DNA from: JAPWJZ01 sp966211335
GTDB lineage: Bacteria > Pseudomonadota > Alphaproteobacteria > Micavibrionales > UBA2020
NCBI GenBank assembly: GCA_966211335.1
Contig: CBIHNF010000001.1
Span: 1,054,001 to 1,118,000 of the forward strand
Direction of reading: 5' to 3'
DNA: 64,000 nucleotides
Shown here: positions 14,831 through 23,600 of the stretch, in pieces
Numbering within the stretch: the stretch's first letter is position 1
How the letters are laid out: each line of letters opens with the position of its first letter
The notes under the pieces: generated by a model
Seen by the model: the letters and a program-made list of their open reading frames with translations, nothing else
What the model was told of the DNA's origin: nothing
Databases searched by the model: none
Program-made: the position numbers and the translations under genes

Positions 14831-16675
14831 ATGTTCGGCAAGCGCACAGACTCAAACACACCCGCAACGCCGGGCGCGAAAACCACGCCGCCGTTGATGG
14901 AGCCGGCAAAACCGCTGGCCCCGCCGCCGGTTGCGCCGCCGCCTGTCGCCGCGCCACCCGTCGCAGCCCCTCCGGTCGCGGCACCTCCCGTTGCCGCACC
15001 GCCGCCGGTATTGGCGGCACCGCCCGTTTCTGCGCCGCCGGTTGCGGCACCTGCACCCGCGGCTCCGCCGCCCGTATTAGCCGCACCTCCCGTGAGCGCA
15101 CCGCCTGTTTCTGCACCTCCCGTTTCTGCGCCTCCTGTCGCAGCGCCGCCGCCCGTTGTCGCGGCACCCGCAGCACCGCCCCCCGTCATGGCGCCGCCGC
15201 CTTTTATGGCCCCGCCGCCGGTAGCCGGAATTCCGTCCAACGCCGTGCCGCCAATGAACCCGCCGAATACGGTCGGGAACGTGCCTGCCCCCGCGAGTGG
15301 CATGCCGCCACCGCCGCCGGTTTCCGCGACGCCCGCGCCCGCCGCCGCGAAACCCGCAACACCGCCGCCGGCGGCTGCCGCCGCCGCTCCCGCTGTCGTC
15401 GCCAACCCGCGTATGGACCGCGCGCGCAAACGCATCTGGACGGATCTGCGCGACGGTATCGATCTTAAATCCCTGTCCCGCATGGATGCGGAAGCGGCGC
15501 GTGCTGAAATTTTGTCCGCCGTGCAGGAAATCGGCCAGTTCCGCGGCCTTGACGTTACACCGGCCGAGCTGACGCAGATTGCCAAAGAGGCCGCCGACGA
15601 TATGCTCGGCTTCGGCCCGCTGGAAGAGCTGCTGGCGATGGAAGGCATCGCCGATATCATGATCAACGGCCCGAAGACGATTTACATCGAGATGAAGGGC
15701 AAGATCCAGCGCGCCGGCATTGAATTCCGCGATAACCAGCACCTTCTCACCATCTGCCAGCGTATCGTCGGCGTCATCGGCCGCCGCGTTGACGAAAGCT
15801 CCCCCATCTGCGACGCGCGTCTGCCGGACGGCTCCCGCGTCAACGTCATCATTCCGCCGCTCGCGATTGACGGCTGCACGATGACCATCCGTAAATTTGC
15901 GAAAGAAAAGCTGACCCTCGACAAGCTGGTCGACTTCAAGGCCATGACGCCCAACTGCGCCGAGATGATTAAAATCGTCGGCGCCTGCCGCGCCAACGTG
16001 CTGGTCTCTGGCGGTACCGGTTCCGGCAAGACGACCATGCTGAACTGCCTCACCCGCTACATGAACCAGGGCGAACGCGTAATTACCTGCGAGGACGCGG
16101 CCGAGCTTCAGCTGCAGCAGCCGCACGTCGTGCGCCTTGAAACCCGCCCGCCCAACCTTGAGGGCGTCGGCGAAGTCACCATGCGCGACCTTGTGAAGAA
16201 CTGCCTGCGTATGCGCCCCGACCGCATCATCGTCGGCGAGGTGCGGGGGCCCGAAGCCTTCGACCTTCTGCAGGCCATGAACACGGGCCACGACGGCTCC
16301 ATGGGCACGGTGCACGCCAACAACCCGCGTGAGGGGCTGACGCGCCTGGAGAACATGATCGCCATGGGCGGCCTCAACCTGCCATCTTCCGCCGTGCGGG
16401 AGCAGATTGCCTCCGCCGTCAACGTCATCATTCAGGTGCAGCGCCTGCGCGACGGGTCGCGCAAAGTCACGCATATCACCGAAATCACCGGCATGGAGGG
16501 CGAAGTCGTCACCATGCAGGACCTGTTCCGCTTTGAATACGAAGGTGAGGACGAATTTGGCCGCATCATCGGCAAGCAGAAATCTTCCGGCCTCCGCCCG
16601 ATTTTGTTCGAGCGCGCGCGGCAATATGGCCTCGAGAAAAAACTGCTCGACGTCATGTCGGAGGCTTATAGCTAG
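14831..16675 (+). CDS. cpaF: Secretion ATPase CpaF/TadA with a Pro/Ala-rich N-terminal extension
   Basis: This cytoplasmic motor ATPase powers Flp pilus assembly and retraction. The 614 residues include a core (about 195-614) with the N-terminal domain (MLGFGPLEELLAM), Walker A (GGTGSGKTT, about 394-402), an Asp/Glu box (CEDAAELQL), Walker B (IIVGEVRGPE) and the His box (HDGSMGTVHANNP). Residues about 20-190 are a low-complexity run of PVAAPP/PVSAPP units, which lengthens the protein well beyond the usual CpaF. AGGAG precedes the ATG. The TAG stop is directly followed by the ATG of tadB. Confidence 0.93.
   Translation: MFGKRTDSNTPATPGAKTTPPLMEPAKPLAPPPVAPPPVAAPPVAAPPVAAPPVAAPPPVLAAPPVSAPPVAAPAPAAPPPVLAAPPVSAPPVSAPPVSAPPVAAPPPVVAAPAAPPPVMAPPPFMAPPPVAGIPSNAVPPMNPPNTVGNVPAPASGMPPPPPVSATPAPAAAKPATPPPAAAAAAPAVVANPRMDRARKRIWTDLRDGIDLKSLSRMDAEAARAEILSAVQEIGQFRGLDVTPAELTQIAKEAADDMLGFGPLEELLAMEGIADIMINGPKTIYIEMKGKIQRAGIEFRDNQHLLTICQRIVGVIGRRVDESSPICDARLPDGSRVNVIIPPLAIDGCTMTIRKFAKEKLTLDKLVDFKAMTPNCAEMIKIVGACRANVLVSGGTGSGKTTMLNCLTRYMNQGERVITCEDAAELQLQQPHVVRLETRPPNLEGVGEVTMRDLVKNCLRMRPDRIIVGEVRGPEAFDLLQAMNTGHDGSMGTVHANNPREGLTRLENMIAMGGLNLPSSAVREQIASAVNVIIQVQRLRDGSRKVTHITEITGMEGEVVTMQDLFRFEYEGEDEFGRIIGKQKSSGLRPILFERARQYGLEKKLLDVMSEAYS
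14894..15400 (+). repeat. Low-complexity Pro/Ala/Val tandem repeats in cpaF
   Basis: GC-rich units coding for P-V-(A/S)-A-P-P are repeated many times with few other residues. This is typical of a disordered linker and prone to length change by slippage. Confidence 0.75.
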
Positions 16676-17656
16676 ATGAACTGGCTGCCCGCCATCATTG
16701 CCATGATCGTCGTGCTCGGCGTCGCCGGCGTCTTCGCGCGCGGCATTTCCGCCAAGCAGAAGGTGCGGGCGCGCACGCTTTCCGTCATCACCCGTTCCTC
16801 CGGCCCGTCTTCCAAGGAAGAAGGTAAGGACAAGCAGATCGCACGACAGCGCGCCGATATCGCGCGAAAGTTGAAAGACGCCGGCAAGGAAGAAGAAAAG
16901 AAGAAGGATAAAGTATCAATCCGCGAATTGATGCAGCAGGCGGGCATTGATGCGCCGGTGTCCCGCTTCTGGATCGGTTCCGCCATTTTCGCCATTGTCA
17001 CCTGGTGCCTTTTGAACCTGATCACCTCCTGGCCCATGATCGCGATTATTTTTGCGACTTTCACCGCCTTCCTCGGCGTGCCGCGCATGTTCCTGAAACG
17101 CAAAGCGGCCGCGCGCCAGAAAAAATTCCTGACAGAAATGCCCGATGCACTTGATGCCTGCGTGCGTCTTTTGCAATCCGGCATGCCGATGACCGAAGCC
17201 ATCGCCATGGTCAGCCGTGAATATACAGGCCCCTTGCGCGAAGAAATGCTGCGCATCTACGACAATCAGAAAATCGGCATTCCGCTGGGTCAGGCCGCTT
17301 ACGAGACGGCAAAGCGCATTCCGCTGACGGAAGTGCATATGTTCGCAACCGCGCTGCAGATCCAGAGCGAAACCGGTTCTTCCTTGAGCGAGGTTTTAAG
17401 CAACCTATCCAACGTTATTCGCGCGCGCTTCCGCCTCAAGCGCAAAATCCAGGCGCTGTCGTCGGAAGCGAAGGCTTCCGCCTCTATCATCGGCTCGCTG
17501 CCGGTGCTTGTTGGTCTTGGCCTTTACCTTGTGAACGGCAAGTACATGGACCCCTTGTTCCATTCCTTCAAGGGCCATATCGTGCTGGGCTGCTGCCTTG
17601 CGTGGATGATGTGCGGCGTCCTCGTCATGCGCCAGATGATTAACTTCCGTATTTGA
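16676..17656 (+). CDS. tadB: Flp pilus platform protein TadB (T2SSF family)
   Basis: This inner-membrane platform protein works with TadC and the CpaF motor to polymerise pilin. The 326 residues start with one membrane helix (about 4-24), then a charged cytoplasmic stretch rich in Lys and Glu (about 45-85) and a hydrophobic pair (about 98-142). The T2SSF domain is at about 150-270, with MPDALDACVRLLQSGMP. Two C-terminal helices complete it. The ATG abuts the cpaF stop, so its ribosome-binding site lies inside cpaF and translation is probably coupled. Confidence 0.9.
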   Translation: MNWLPAIIAMIVVLGVAGVFARGISAKQKVRARTLSVITRSSGPSSKEEGKDKQIARQRADIARKLKDAGKEEEKKKDKVSIRELMQQAGIDAPVSRFWIGSAIFAIVTWCLLNLITSWPMIAIIFATFTAFLGVPRMFLKRKAAARQKKFLTEMPDALDACVRLLQSGMPMTEAIAMVSREYTGPLREEMLRIYDNQKIGIPLGQAAYETAKRIPLTEVHMFATALQIQSETGSSLSEVLSNLSNVIRARFRLKRKIQALSSEAKASASIIGSLPVLVGLGLYLVNGKYMDPLFHSFKGHIVLGCCLAWMMCGVLVMRQMINFRI

Positions 17657-17664
17657 GGTAAGCC

Positions 17665-18630
17665 ATGGATTTTCTTTCACACCTCAATTACAGCTTAGTC
17701 ATCGTCCTCCTCTCGGCTGCGGCGGCTGCGGCGACCTTTATCGCCTTTGCCATTCCGCTGCTGAACCGCAAGGAAAAGAAGGAGCGCTATAAGGAAGTTA
17801 TCGAGAAAAAGCGCCGTGCGCTGTTCGAACAGGCGCGGGAGCAGGTCAACAAGCCCCAGCATGTAAAACAGGAAGCGACCGCCGCGCAGTCCATCGCCGC
17901 CGCTTATAAACTGCAGCGCCTTGCGGGTGACGCCAGCGCCTCGGCCAAGGCGTTGCTATTGCGCGCCGGCATCCGCGACCCCATGGCGCCCCTCATCTAC
18001 CTCATCGCCCGCATCGTCTTGCCGCTACTCTTCATGGGGCTAACCATGCTGGTGCTGGCGTCATCCGACAAGGAAATCAGCGACGGCGTGAAGGGCCTTT
18101 CCGCGCTCGGCTCCGCTCTTATCGGGTTTTTCCTGCCGTATCTGCTCATGAAGAACAAGGCGGACAACCGCCAGTTTGAAATTTCGCTCGCCTTCCCCGA
18201 CAGCCTCGACATGATGCTGATCTGCGTGCAGGGCGGGATTGGTATTGAAGCCGCCATCAACCGCATTGCGGATACCATTTCCGGCCATTCGGAGGCGCTG
18301 GCCGAAGAACTCGGCTTCCTCTGCGCGGAGCTTGGCATGCTGAACGACCGCAAGGGTGCCTTCCAAGGTTTTGCCGCGCGTGTGGGTTCCGGCCCCGCAC
18401 GCTCCTTCGCGACCGCCATGATGCAGGCGGAGCAGTATGGTACGTCCATTTCAAAAGCCTTGCGCGTCCTCGCCGATGAAACGCGCCAGACACGCATGGC
18501 AACGGCCGAACAAAAAGCCATGTCCCTGCCGCCGAAGCTGACCGTGCCGATGATTTTATTCTTCCTGCCCGTGCTCTTCGTCATCATTCTGGGCCCTGCC
18601 TTTCTCCGCGGCTTCTCGACGGCGCATTAA
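17665..18630 (+). CDS. tadC: Flp pilus platform protein TadC (T2SSF family)
   Basis: The 321-residue paralogue of TadB has an N-terminal helix (about residues 10-31), a basic cytoplasmic stretch, two helices (about 108-155), and a T2SSF domain at about 165-285 (FPDSLDMMLICVQGGIGIEAA). It ends with a C-terminal helix (MILFFLPVLFVIILGPAFL). GAGGTA precedes the ATG, nine bases after the tadB stop. It is the last gene of the assembly operon and is followed by a terminator shared with the convergent TPR gene. Confidence 0.9.
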   Translation: MDFLSHLNYSLVIVLLSAAAAAATFIAFAIPLLNRKEKKERYKEVIEKKRRALFEQAREQVNKPQHVKQEATAAQSIAAAYKLQRLAGDASASAKALLLRAGIRDPMAPLIYLIARIVLPLLFMGLTMLVLASSDKEISDGVKGLSALGSALIGFFLPYLLMKNKADNRQFEISLAFPDSLDMMLICVQGGIGIEAAINRIADTISGHSEALAEELGFLCAELGMLNDRKGAFQGFAARVGSGPARSFATAMMQAEQYGTSISKALRVLADETRQTRMATAEQKAMSLPPKLTVPMILFFLPVLFVIILGPAFLRGFSTAH

Positions 18631-18644
18631 TTTTCAGCGCGCCT

Positions 18645-18686
18645 CAAACAAAAAGGCCGGGATTTTTTCCCGGCCTTTTTGTTTGA
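18645..18686. terminator. Bidirectional terminator between tadC and the TPR gene
   Basis: CAAACAAAAAGGCCGGG and its complement flank a short T-rich loop, giving a 17-bp stem with A- and T-tracts on both sides. It serves the two convergent operons. Confidence 0.88.
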
Positions 18687-18698
18687 TGTTGTCGCTTC

Positions 18699-19550
18699 TT
18701 ACTTCGGCGGGTTGCAGACGGTCACCGTCTTGCAGTCCTGCTTTTTCACGGCCTTGTGATGGTGTGTCACTTTTTTGACGACCTTCTTGTGGACGGTCAC
18801 GACTTTTGCCTTCGTCACGACACTGTCGCGCAGGTGGGAGATGATGTCGATGTTGCGGGCGATTTCCGGCTTGTCGGGTGCCATGACTAGGGCCTTGCGG
18901 AGGATGCTTAAAGCTTCATCGAACTTGCCCTGGCTCGCGAGGCTGAGCGCGAGGTTGTTCATGACGGAGGTCGGGTTGCCCTGCCAGCCGTCGAGCGCCA
19001 TGCGGAACATCTTCTCGGCTTCGGCATGGTTGCCCTGCGCATCCAGTGCAACGCCCATCAGGTTATAGGTATCGGTTTCCTCCGGCTTCAGTTTCGGCAC
19101 GTTCATCGCGCCGTTCAGCACGGTTTCCGCCTTGTCGAAATGGCCAAGGGCGATATCGTCGGAGGCAATCTCGTTGAGCACGGCGCCGTCAGCATCGCCC
19201 TTGGGCGTGCCATCGTCATGCAGGGCGAAGGGCCCGAGGATTTTAAGCGCGCCTTCCGGCTTGCCTGCCTTGCGCAGCAGCGTCGCGTAGCGCAGGGCGG
19301 AGGGCACGGAATGGCGGTGCATCTTGAAATCGCGCTGCGCCAGAACCAGCGCGTCATTCAGGTCGCCAGCCGAAATAGCATCGTCGGTTGCAATTGCGGT
19401 GCGGCTTTCGCGCAGGTGCTGCTGGCCATTCATGCTGTCGACCGCATCCCCGATAACTGGCGCTTTGTTGAGGTGCGTACAGCCGGACAGAAGGGCCATA
19501 CCGCAGACGAGGGCGATGACGGGGGCACTGATACGTTTTGTCGAAGCCAT
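18699..19550 (-). CDS. TadD-like TPR lipoprotein with a basic C-terminal tail
   Basis: The 283-residue product has a lipoprotein signal ending in LLSGC (Cys at about residue 23) and about four tetratricopeptide-like helices pairs between residues 60 and 235 (for example YNLMGVALDAQGNHAEAEKMF and NNLALSLASQGKFDEALSIL). TadD is the TPR lipoprotein of Tad systems, needed for assembly of outer-membrane parts. Position beside the locus supports that role. The last 40 residues are unusually rich in Lys, His and Val with two cysteines (VHKKVVKKVTHHHKAVKK, then CKTVTVC), which is not usual for TadD. It follows the stand-alone secretin-N-domain gene by 42 bases. Confidence 0.75.
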   Translation of the reverse strand: MASTKRISAPVIALVCGMALLSGCTHLNKAPVIGDAVDSMNGQQHLRESRTAIATDDAISAGDLNDALVLAQRDFKMHRHSVPSALRYATLLRKAGKPEGALKILGPFALHDDGTPKGDADGAVLNEIASDDIALGHFDKAETVLNGAMNVPKLKPEETDTYNLMGVALDAQGNHAEAEKMFRMALDGWQGNPTSVMNNLALSLASQGKFDEALSILRKALVMAPDKPEIARNIDIISHLRDSVVTKAKVVTVHKKVVKKVTHHHKAVKKQDCKTVTVCNPPK

Positions 19551-19592
19551 GATATTGTCTATCCTTCAATCGGCTGGGAGCCAGCGCGGAAA

Positions 19593-20258
19593 TCAGCGCG
19601 GGGGCGCGGTCGTCACGTTCGGCGCGACGCCGGCGGCGGGATCATTGGTCAGGTGGGTGGAAATAGGGTTGGCGTTCTGCTGCAAGTCGTTGCCGTCCGT
19701 CACGTTGGGGGCGGAGCCGACGACCTCGGGGGCAGGGGTAGTGCCGCCTTCGGGCTGCACGGGCATGACTTCGTAGCAGCCATCCGGGCAGTAGAAATAG
19801 GCGGAAGGCTGGCAGCTGGAATCATTGCCGCACATGCGGCGGATGCGGACGTATTTTGCCTTGTTCGCGCCGGTGCCGATTGCGGAGACGATGACGGTCT
19901 TGGTCACAATCGTCTCGCCCTTTGCGTTGATCACGGTGAAGGAGGTCGCGCCCGGTGTCCGCGGCATGACGACGAGGAGACGGGGGGAATCGAGGACGAT
20001 CTGAGCATAAGCAGGATTTGCTACGATGACGCTGGCGGCGTCCTGGTCGAGGGTGATAATTTTCGTCTGGTCGGGGGTGATGCGAACGATGCCGTCATCC
20101 ACCGCATCGGCCTTCGCGGGCGCGGCGGCCGGGGAATCGACCGTAGACTCGGACCCGTTCTGTACGAGCCGCGTCAGGGTTGCCGTGCTATCCGCCAATG
20201 CGGGCGCGGACATCAATAAAGACAAGGCGATAACAGAAATCGGCCAATATTTGGTCAT
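19593..20258 (-). CDS. Stand-alone pilus secretin N-domain protein
   Basis: The 221-residue exported protein (signal peptide about residues 1-22) has one domain (about 47-120) that resembles the N-domain of the CpaC encoded in this window. AASVIVANPAYAQI here lines up with AADVLVANPAIADV there, and both continue with a predicted beta-strand pattern. No secretin core follows. Instead there is a segment with four cysteines (CGNDSSC and CPDGC, about 130-150) and a disordered Pro/Asn/Thr-rich tail. It may cap, plug or extend the secretin in the periplasm. The ATG at 20258 is chosen because AAGGGG lies 12 bases upstream; a start at 20297 has no such site. Confidence 0.7.
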   Translation of the reverse strand: MTKYWPISVIALSLLMSAPALADSTATLTRLVQNGSESTVDSPAAAPAKADAVDDGIVRITPDQTKIITLDQDAASVIVANPAYAQIVLDSPRLLVVMPRTPGATSFTVINAKGETIVTKTVIVSAIGTGANKAKYVRIRRMCGNDSSCQPSAYFYCPDGCYEVMPVQPEGGTTPAPEVVGSAPNVTDGNDLQQNANPISTHLTNDPAAGVAPNVTTAPPR

Positions 20259-20297
20259 GTGGTAGTACCCCTTAAAACCATCGTTCCCCTGAACCAT

Positions 20298-20657
20298 AGT
20301 GACCCGAAGGCAAATTAAAGTAAAGCAAATAGCCCCTTGGAATCGCTTGGCTTTTTTTAATTATGGAATATTATTATCGTTATGGTATATAATGAGGCTC
20401 GTCCATCTTTTTGCTTTCAATTCAGGAGCTCTTCAATTATTCAGTTAGGCCTTTAATGGGCTTGATGCGCAAAGTTGACATAATATTTGACTCTGCGCGG
20501 CTGAATCTGTATAACCCTAACCTAACCAGCATTAGTTTTGGAAATTTGGCACTAGAAGGCTACCCGATAAAATATATAGGCAAGCGGCCGGCAATTGCCT
20601 GAACTTTCGGAGCCTTACAACAGTTAGAGCGTGAACGAACACAGGGGATTTTTCGAA
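20298..20657. other. AT-rich intergenic region between the Tad-associated genes and the adhesin gene
   Basis: About 360 bases with divergent flanking genes. It holds a well-formed promoter at 20487-20515 and an extended -10-like sequence (TGGTATATAAT, 20383-20393) that lacks a clear -35 box. AGGCAA and TTGCCT (about 20579-20601) form a small inverted repeat in the adhesin leader. A 63-codon reading frame at 20411-20602 is not considered a gene. Confidence 0.5.
20487..20515 (+). promoter_or_regulatory. Sigma-70-type promoter of the adhesin gene
   Basis: TTGACT and TATAAC are separated by exactly 17 bases. The predicted start (about 20522) would give a leader of about 135 nucleotides before the ATG at 20658, long enough for post-transcriptional control. 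Confidence 0.6.
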
Positions 20658-23600
20658 ATGACAACCACCGACCAACAAAACGGCGCGCATCACCATAATG
20701 AAATCAATGTAGAAGCCGGTGAAAAGACAATCGTCACCATGACGGCAGGGCAGGGCCTCGTCCTCTCCTCCAACGCGGTTGAAGTGCAAGGCATGACAAT
20801 GGATAAAACGGGCGCGCTGGTCGTCCAGTTTTCCGATGGCGCCTCCGTCACCGTCAAGAATTTTGCCGACATGGCAACCTGCTCCGAAGGCTGCTCGCTG
20901 ACGCTCCCCTCCGGCCAGCAAATGTCGATGGCAGACCTCTACCACACGCTCGCGCCCCAAGGCGAAGAGCAGGTCGCCGACAATTCCGCCACCGCACAGG
21001 TGAAAGAAAGCTTCGCAGCCCTGCAGACCGACAAAGTCGCAAGCGGCGCGGACGTCCACCTGATCGGCAAGCCGAACGCTGGTGAAAACCTCGTCGTCAA
21101 GCTGCAGCCGGGTGATGCGTACAAATTCGGCTTCGAAATGACCGAACCTGCTTCGGTAAAAGACAACCACGGCGAACTCGTCATCTCCTTCAAAAATGGC
21201 GGCGAGATCATCATCCCGAACTATGACTCCGTCAAAGACGCCTCGATGCCCGACTTCGTCATGAAAGACGGCACCAAGCTTGCTGTCACGGATTTCAGCG
21301 ACGTTCTTTCCACCGCAGCCCAGCTGAACGCAGTCGAACCTGCGGCCGGCGGCAACAACGGCGGCGGCGCATCTGGTGGCGGCTTCGGTTTCAACTCCAT
21401 CCTGACAACGACGCCCCTCGATGGCATCAACTACATCGGTCCTATCGACCCGACGCAGCTGCAATACCGCGCTGACTTCCGCGAGCCGAAACCCATCATC
21501 GAGCAGGAACCCCTGCTGGCGCCGACGATTTCGGCCGTGAATATCTTTGTTAAAGAAGACAGCACTGCTGCGAACCCGAGCGTGCCCTTCAATGCCGGCA
21601 ACGCTGGTACCGTCACTAATACGCTGAATGTCACTGCAGACATGACCCACCCCCATGCGGGCGACGTCATGACCGTGACCATCGCTGGTATCCCTGCCGG
21701 CTGGACGGTTGACACCTCCCATTCGGGCGGCACCTATGATGCAGCCACCGGCATCTGGACGCTCACCCTTGCGCCTGGCGTATCACACTTCGCCGGCGGC
21801 CCCGATGTCTATCCGCCCGCCAACAGCGATGCCGACCTCGGCACCTTGAGCGTCAGCGCGACGGTTGACCGTGGCGGCGTGACAACCTCCGCGACGACGA
21901 CCGAAACGGTAAATACGGACGCTGTTGTTGACCCCGTCACCGTTCATGGCACGCCGACCTCCGGCGACGAAGGTCATTCCATCCCCGTCACCATCACGAT
22001 CGGCGCCAGCGCTGATACCGACGGTTCCGAACACGTGACCCAAATCATCGTCACCCTCGTCAACCATGGCGGCGGCGCTTCCGATGCGACGCTTAACCAC
22101 GGCGTCAACCTTGGCAACGGCGTATGGTCGCTGACGCCTGCTGACCTTGCCGGCCTTACCATCAACGGCGGCGCGCATTATCACGGCCAGATCGACATCA
22201 ACGTTGCCGTCACCGAAACCGAAACCAACCTCAGCGGCAGCGAGCTTGAGCTGGGCGACAATTCGGCAACCACGACTGACAACTTCTCTGTCGTCATCAA
22301 CAACACCATCGACAAGCCGGTTTTGACGGTTCAGGACTTTTCGATTAAAGAAGACACCTCGGTGGATCTGCACGCGGACGCAACACTCCCGAATGCAGGC
22401 CCTAACGACCATCTCGTGATCACCATCAGCGGTTTCCCGGCGAATTGCACCGTATCCGAAACAGATAATAATGGCCACCTGGGCCATTACGACTCGGGCA
22501 CTGGCACCTGGACGGTAACCCTCGCTCCTGGCGAAGAATTCCATGGCGGCCCAACAGTCACCCCCGCAGCTGACAGTGACGTGGACTTGACAGGCCTCGT
22601 GGTCACAGCGACAGCGGTGGATTCGACAGATGCTTCTGTCACTTCCTCCAGCTCTGGCACCGAAAATATCTTCGTTGACGCCGTGATCGATGCGCCGACC
22701 ATCAATTCCACCGATGCAGCTGGTAATGAAAACACGCCGATCGCGCTCAATATCTCGGTTTCCGCCGGCGGCGACCATACCGATGGTTCCGAAGTGCTTT
22801 CGCCCATCACTATCAGTGGCGTGCCGGCTGGCGCGACGCTGAACCACGGTGTGCATAATCCCGACGGCACCTGGACGCTTAGCCAAGGCGACCTCACGGG
22901 CCTCACCATCACCCCGCCGAACCATTTCGACGGTCAGATCACCCTGACAGCGTCGGTGACCGATACCGAAACCAACCTGTCTGGCAGCGAGACCGACACT
23001 TCCGACAACTCGGCAACCGTCTCGACAACCATTCACGTCACCGTCAACGACACTATCGACCCGCCGACGCTGCATACACCGGACGTCTGGGTGAAGGAAG
23101 ACCATTCGGTCGGCCTCGACATCCATGCGACACTCAACAACCCGGGCCCGAACGATCACCTCACCATCACTGTCACCGGCATCACGCCGGGCTGGGGTGT
23201 TGACACCTCCGTTTCCGGCGGCACATATGACACCGCAACCGGCACCTGGACGATCACACTGCCGAACGGTTCCGATTTCAACGGCGGCCCGACGCTCACC
23301 CCGCCGGCTGACAGCGACATTGACCTGACCGGTCTCACCGTCACCGCGACGACCTCTGACGGCACGACCAGCTCGACCGTCACGACGCATGAAAACATCT
23401 TCGTCGACGCCGTCATCGATGCGCCGACCATTACGTCGCCTGACGCTTCCGGTAACGAAGACACGGCTATTCCGCTCACGATCAACGTCTCCTCCGGCGG
23501 CGACCATGACGGCTCCGAAGTCCTCTCGCCCATCACTATCACCGGCGTTCCTGCCGGCGCGACCTTAAACCACGGCACGCAAAATCCGGATGGTTCCTGG

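Noticed and set aside
20475..20480. TTGACA as a perfect -35 box
   Set aside because: No -10-like sequence 16-18 bases downstream; the next TTGACT at 20487 has TATAAC at exactly 17.
20411..20602. 63-codon frame before the adhesin gene
   Set aside because: It starts with TTG without a ribosome-binding site, overlaps the predicted promoter and shows no family resemblance.
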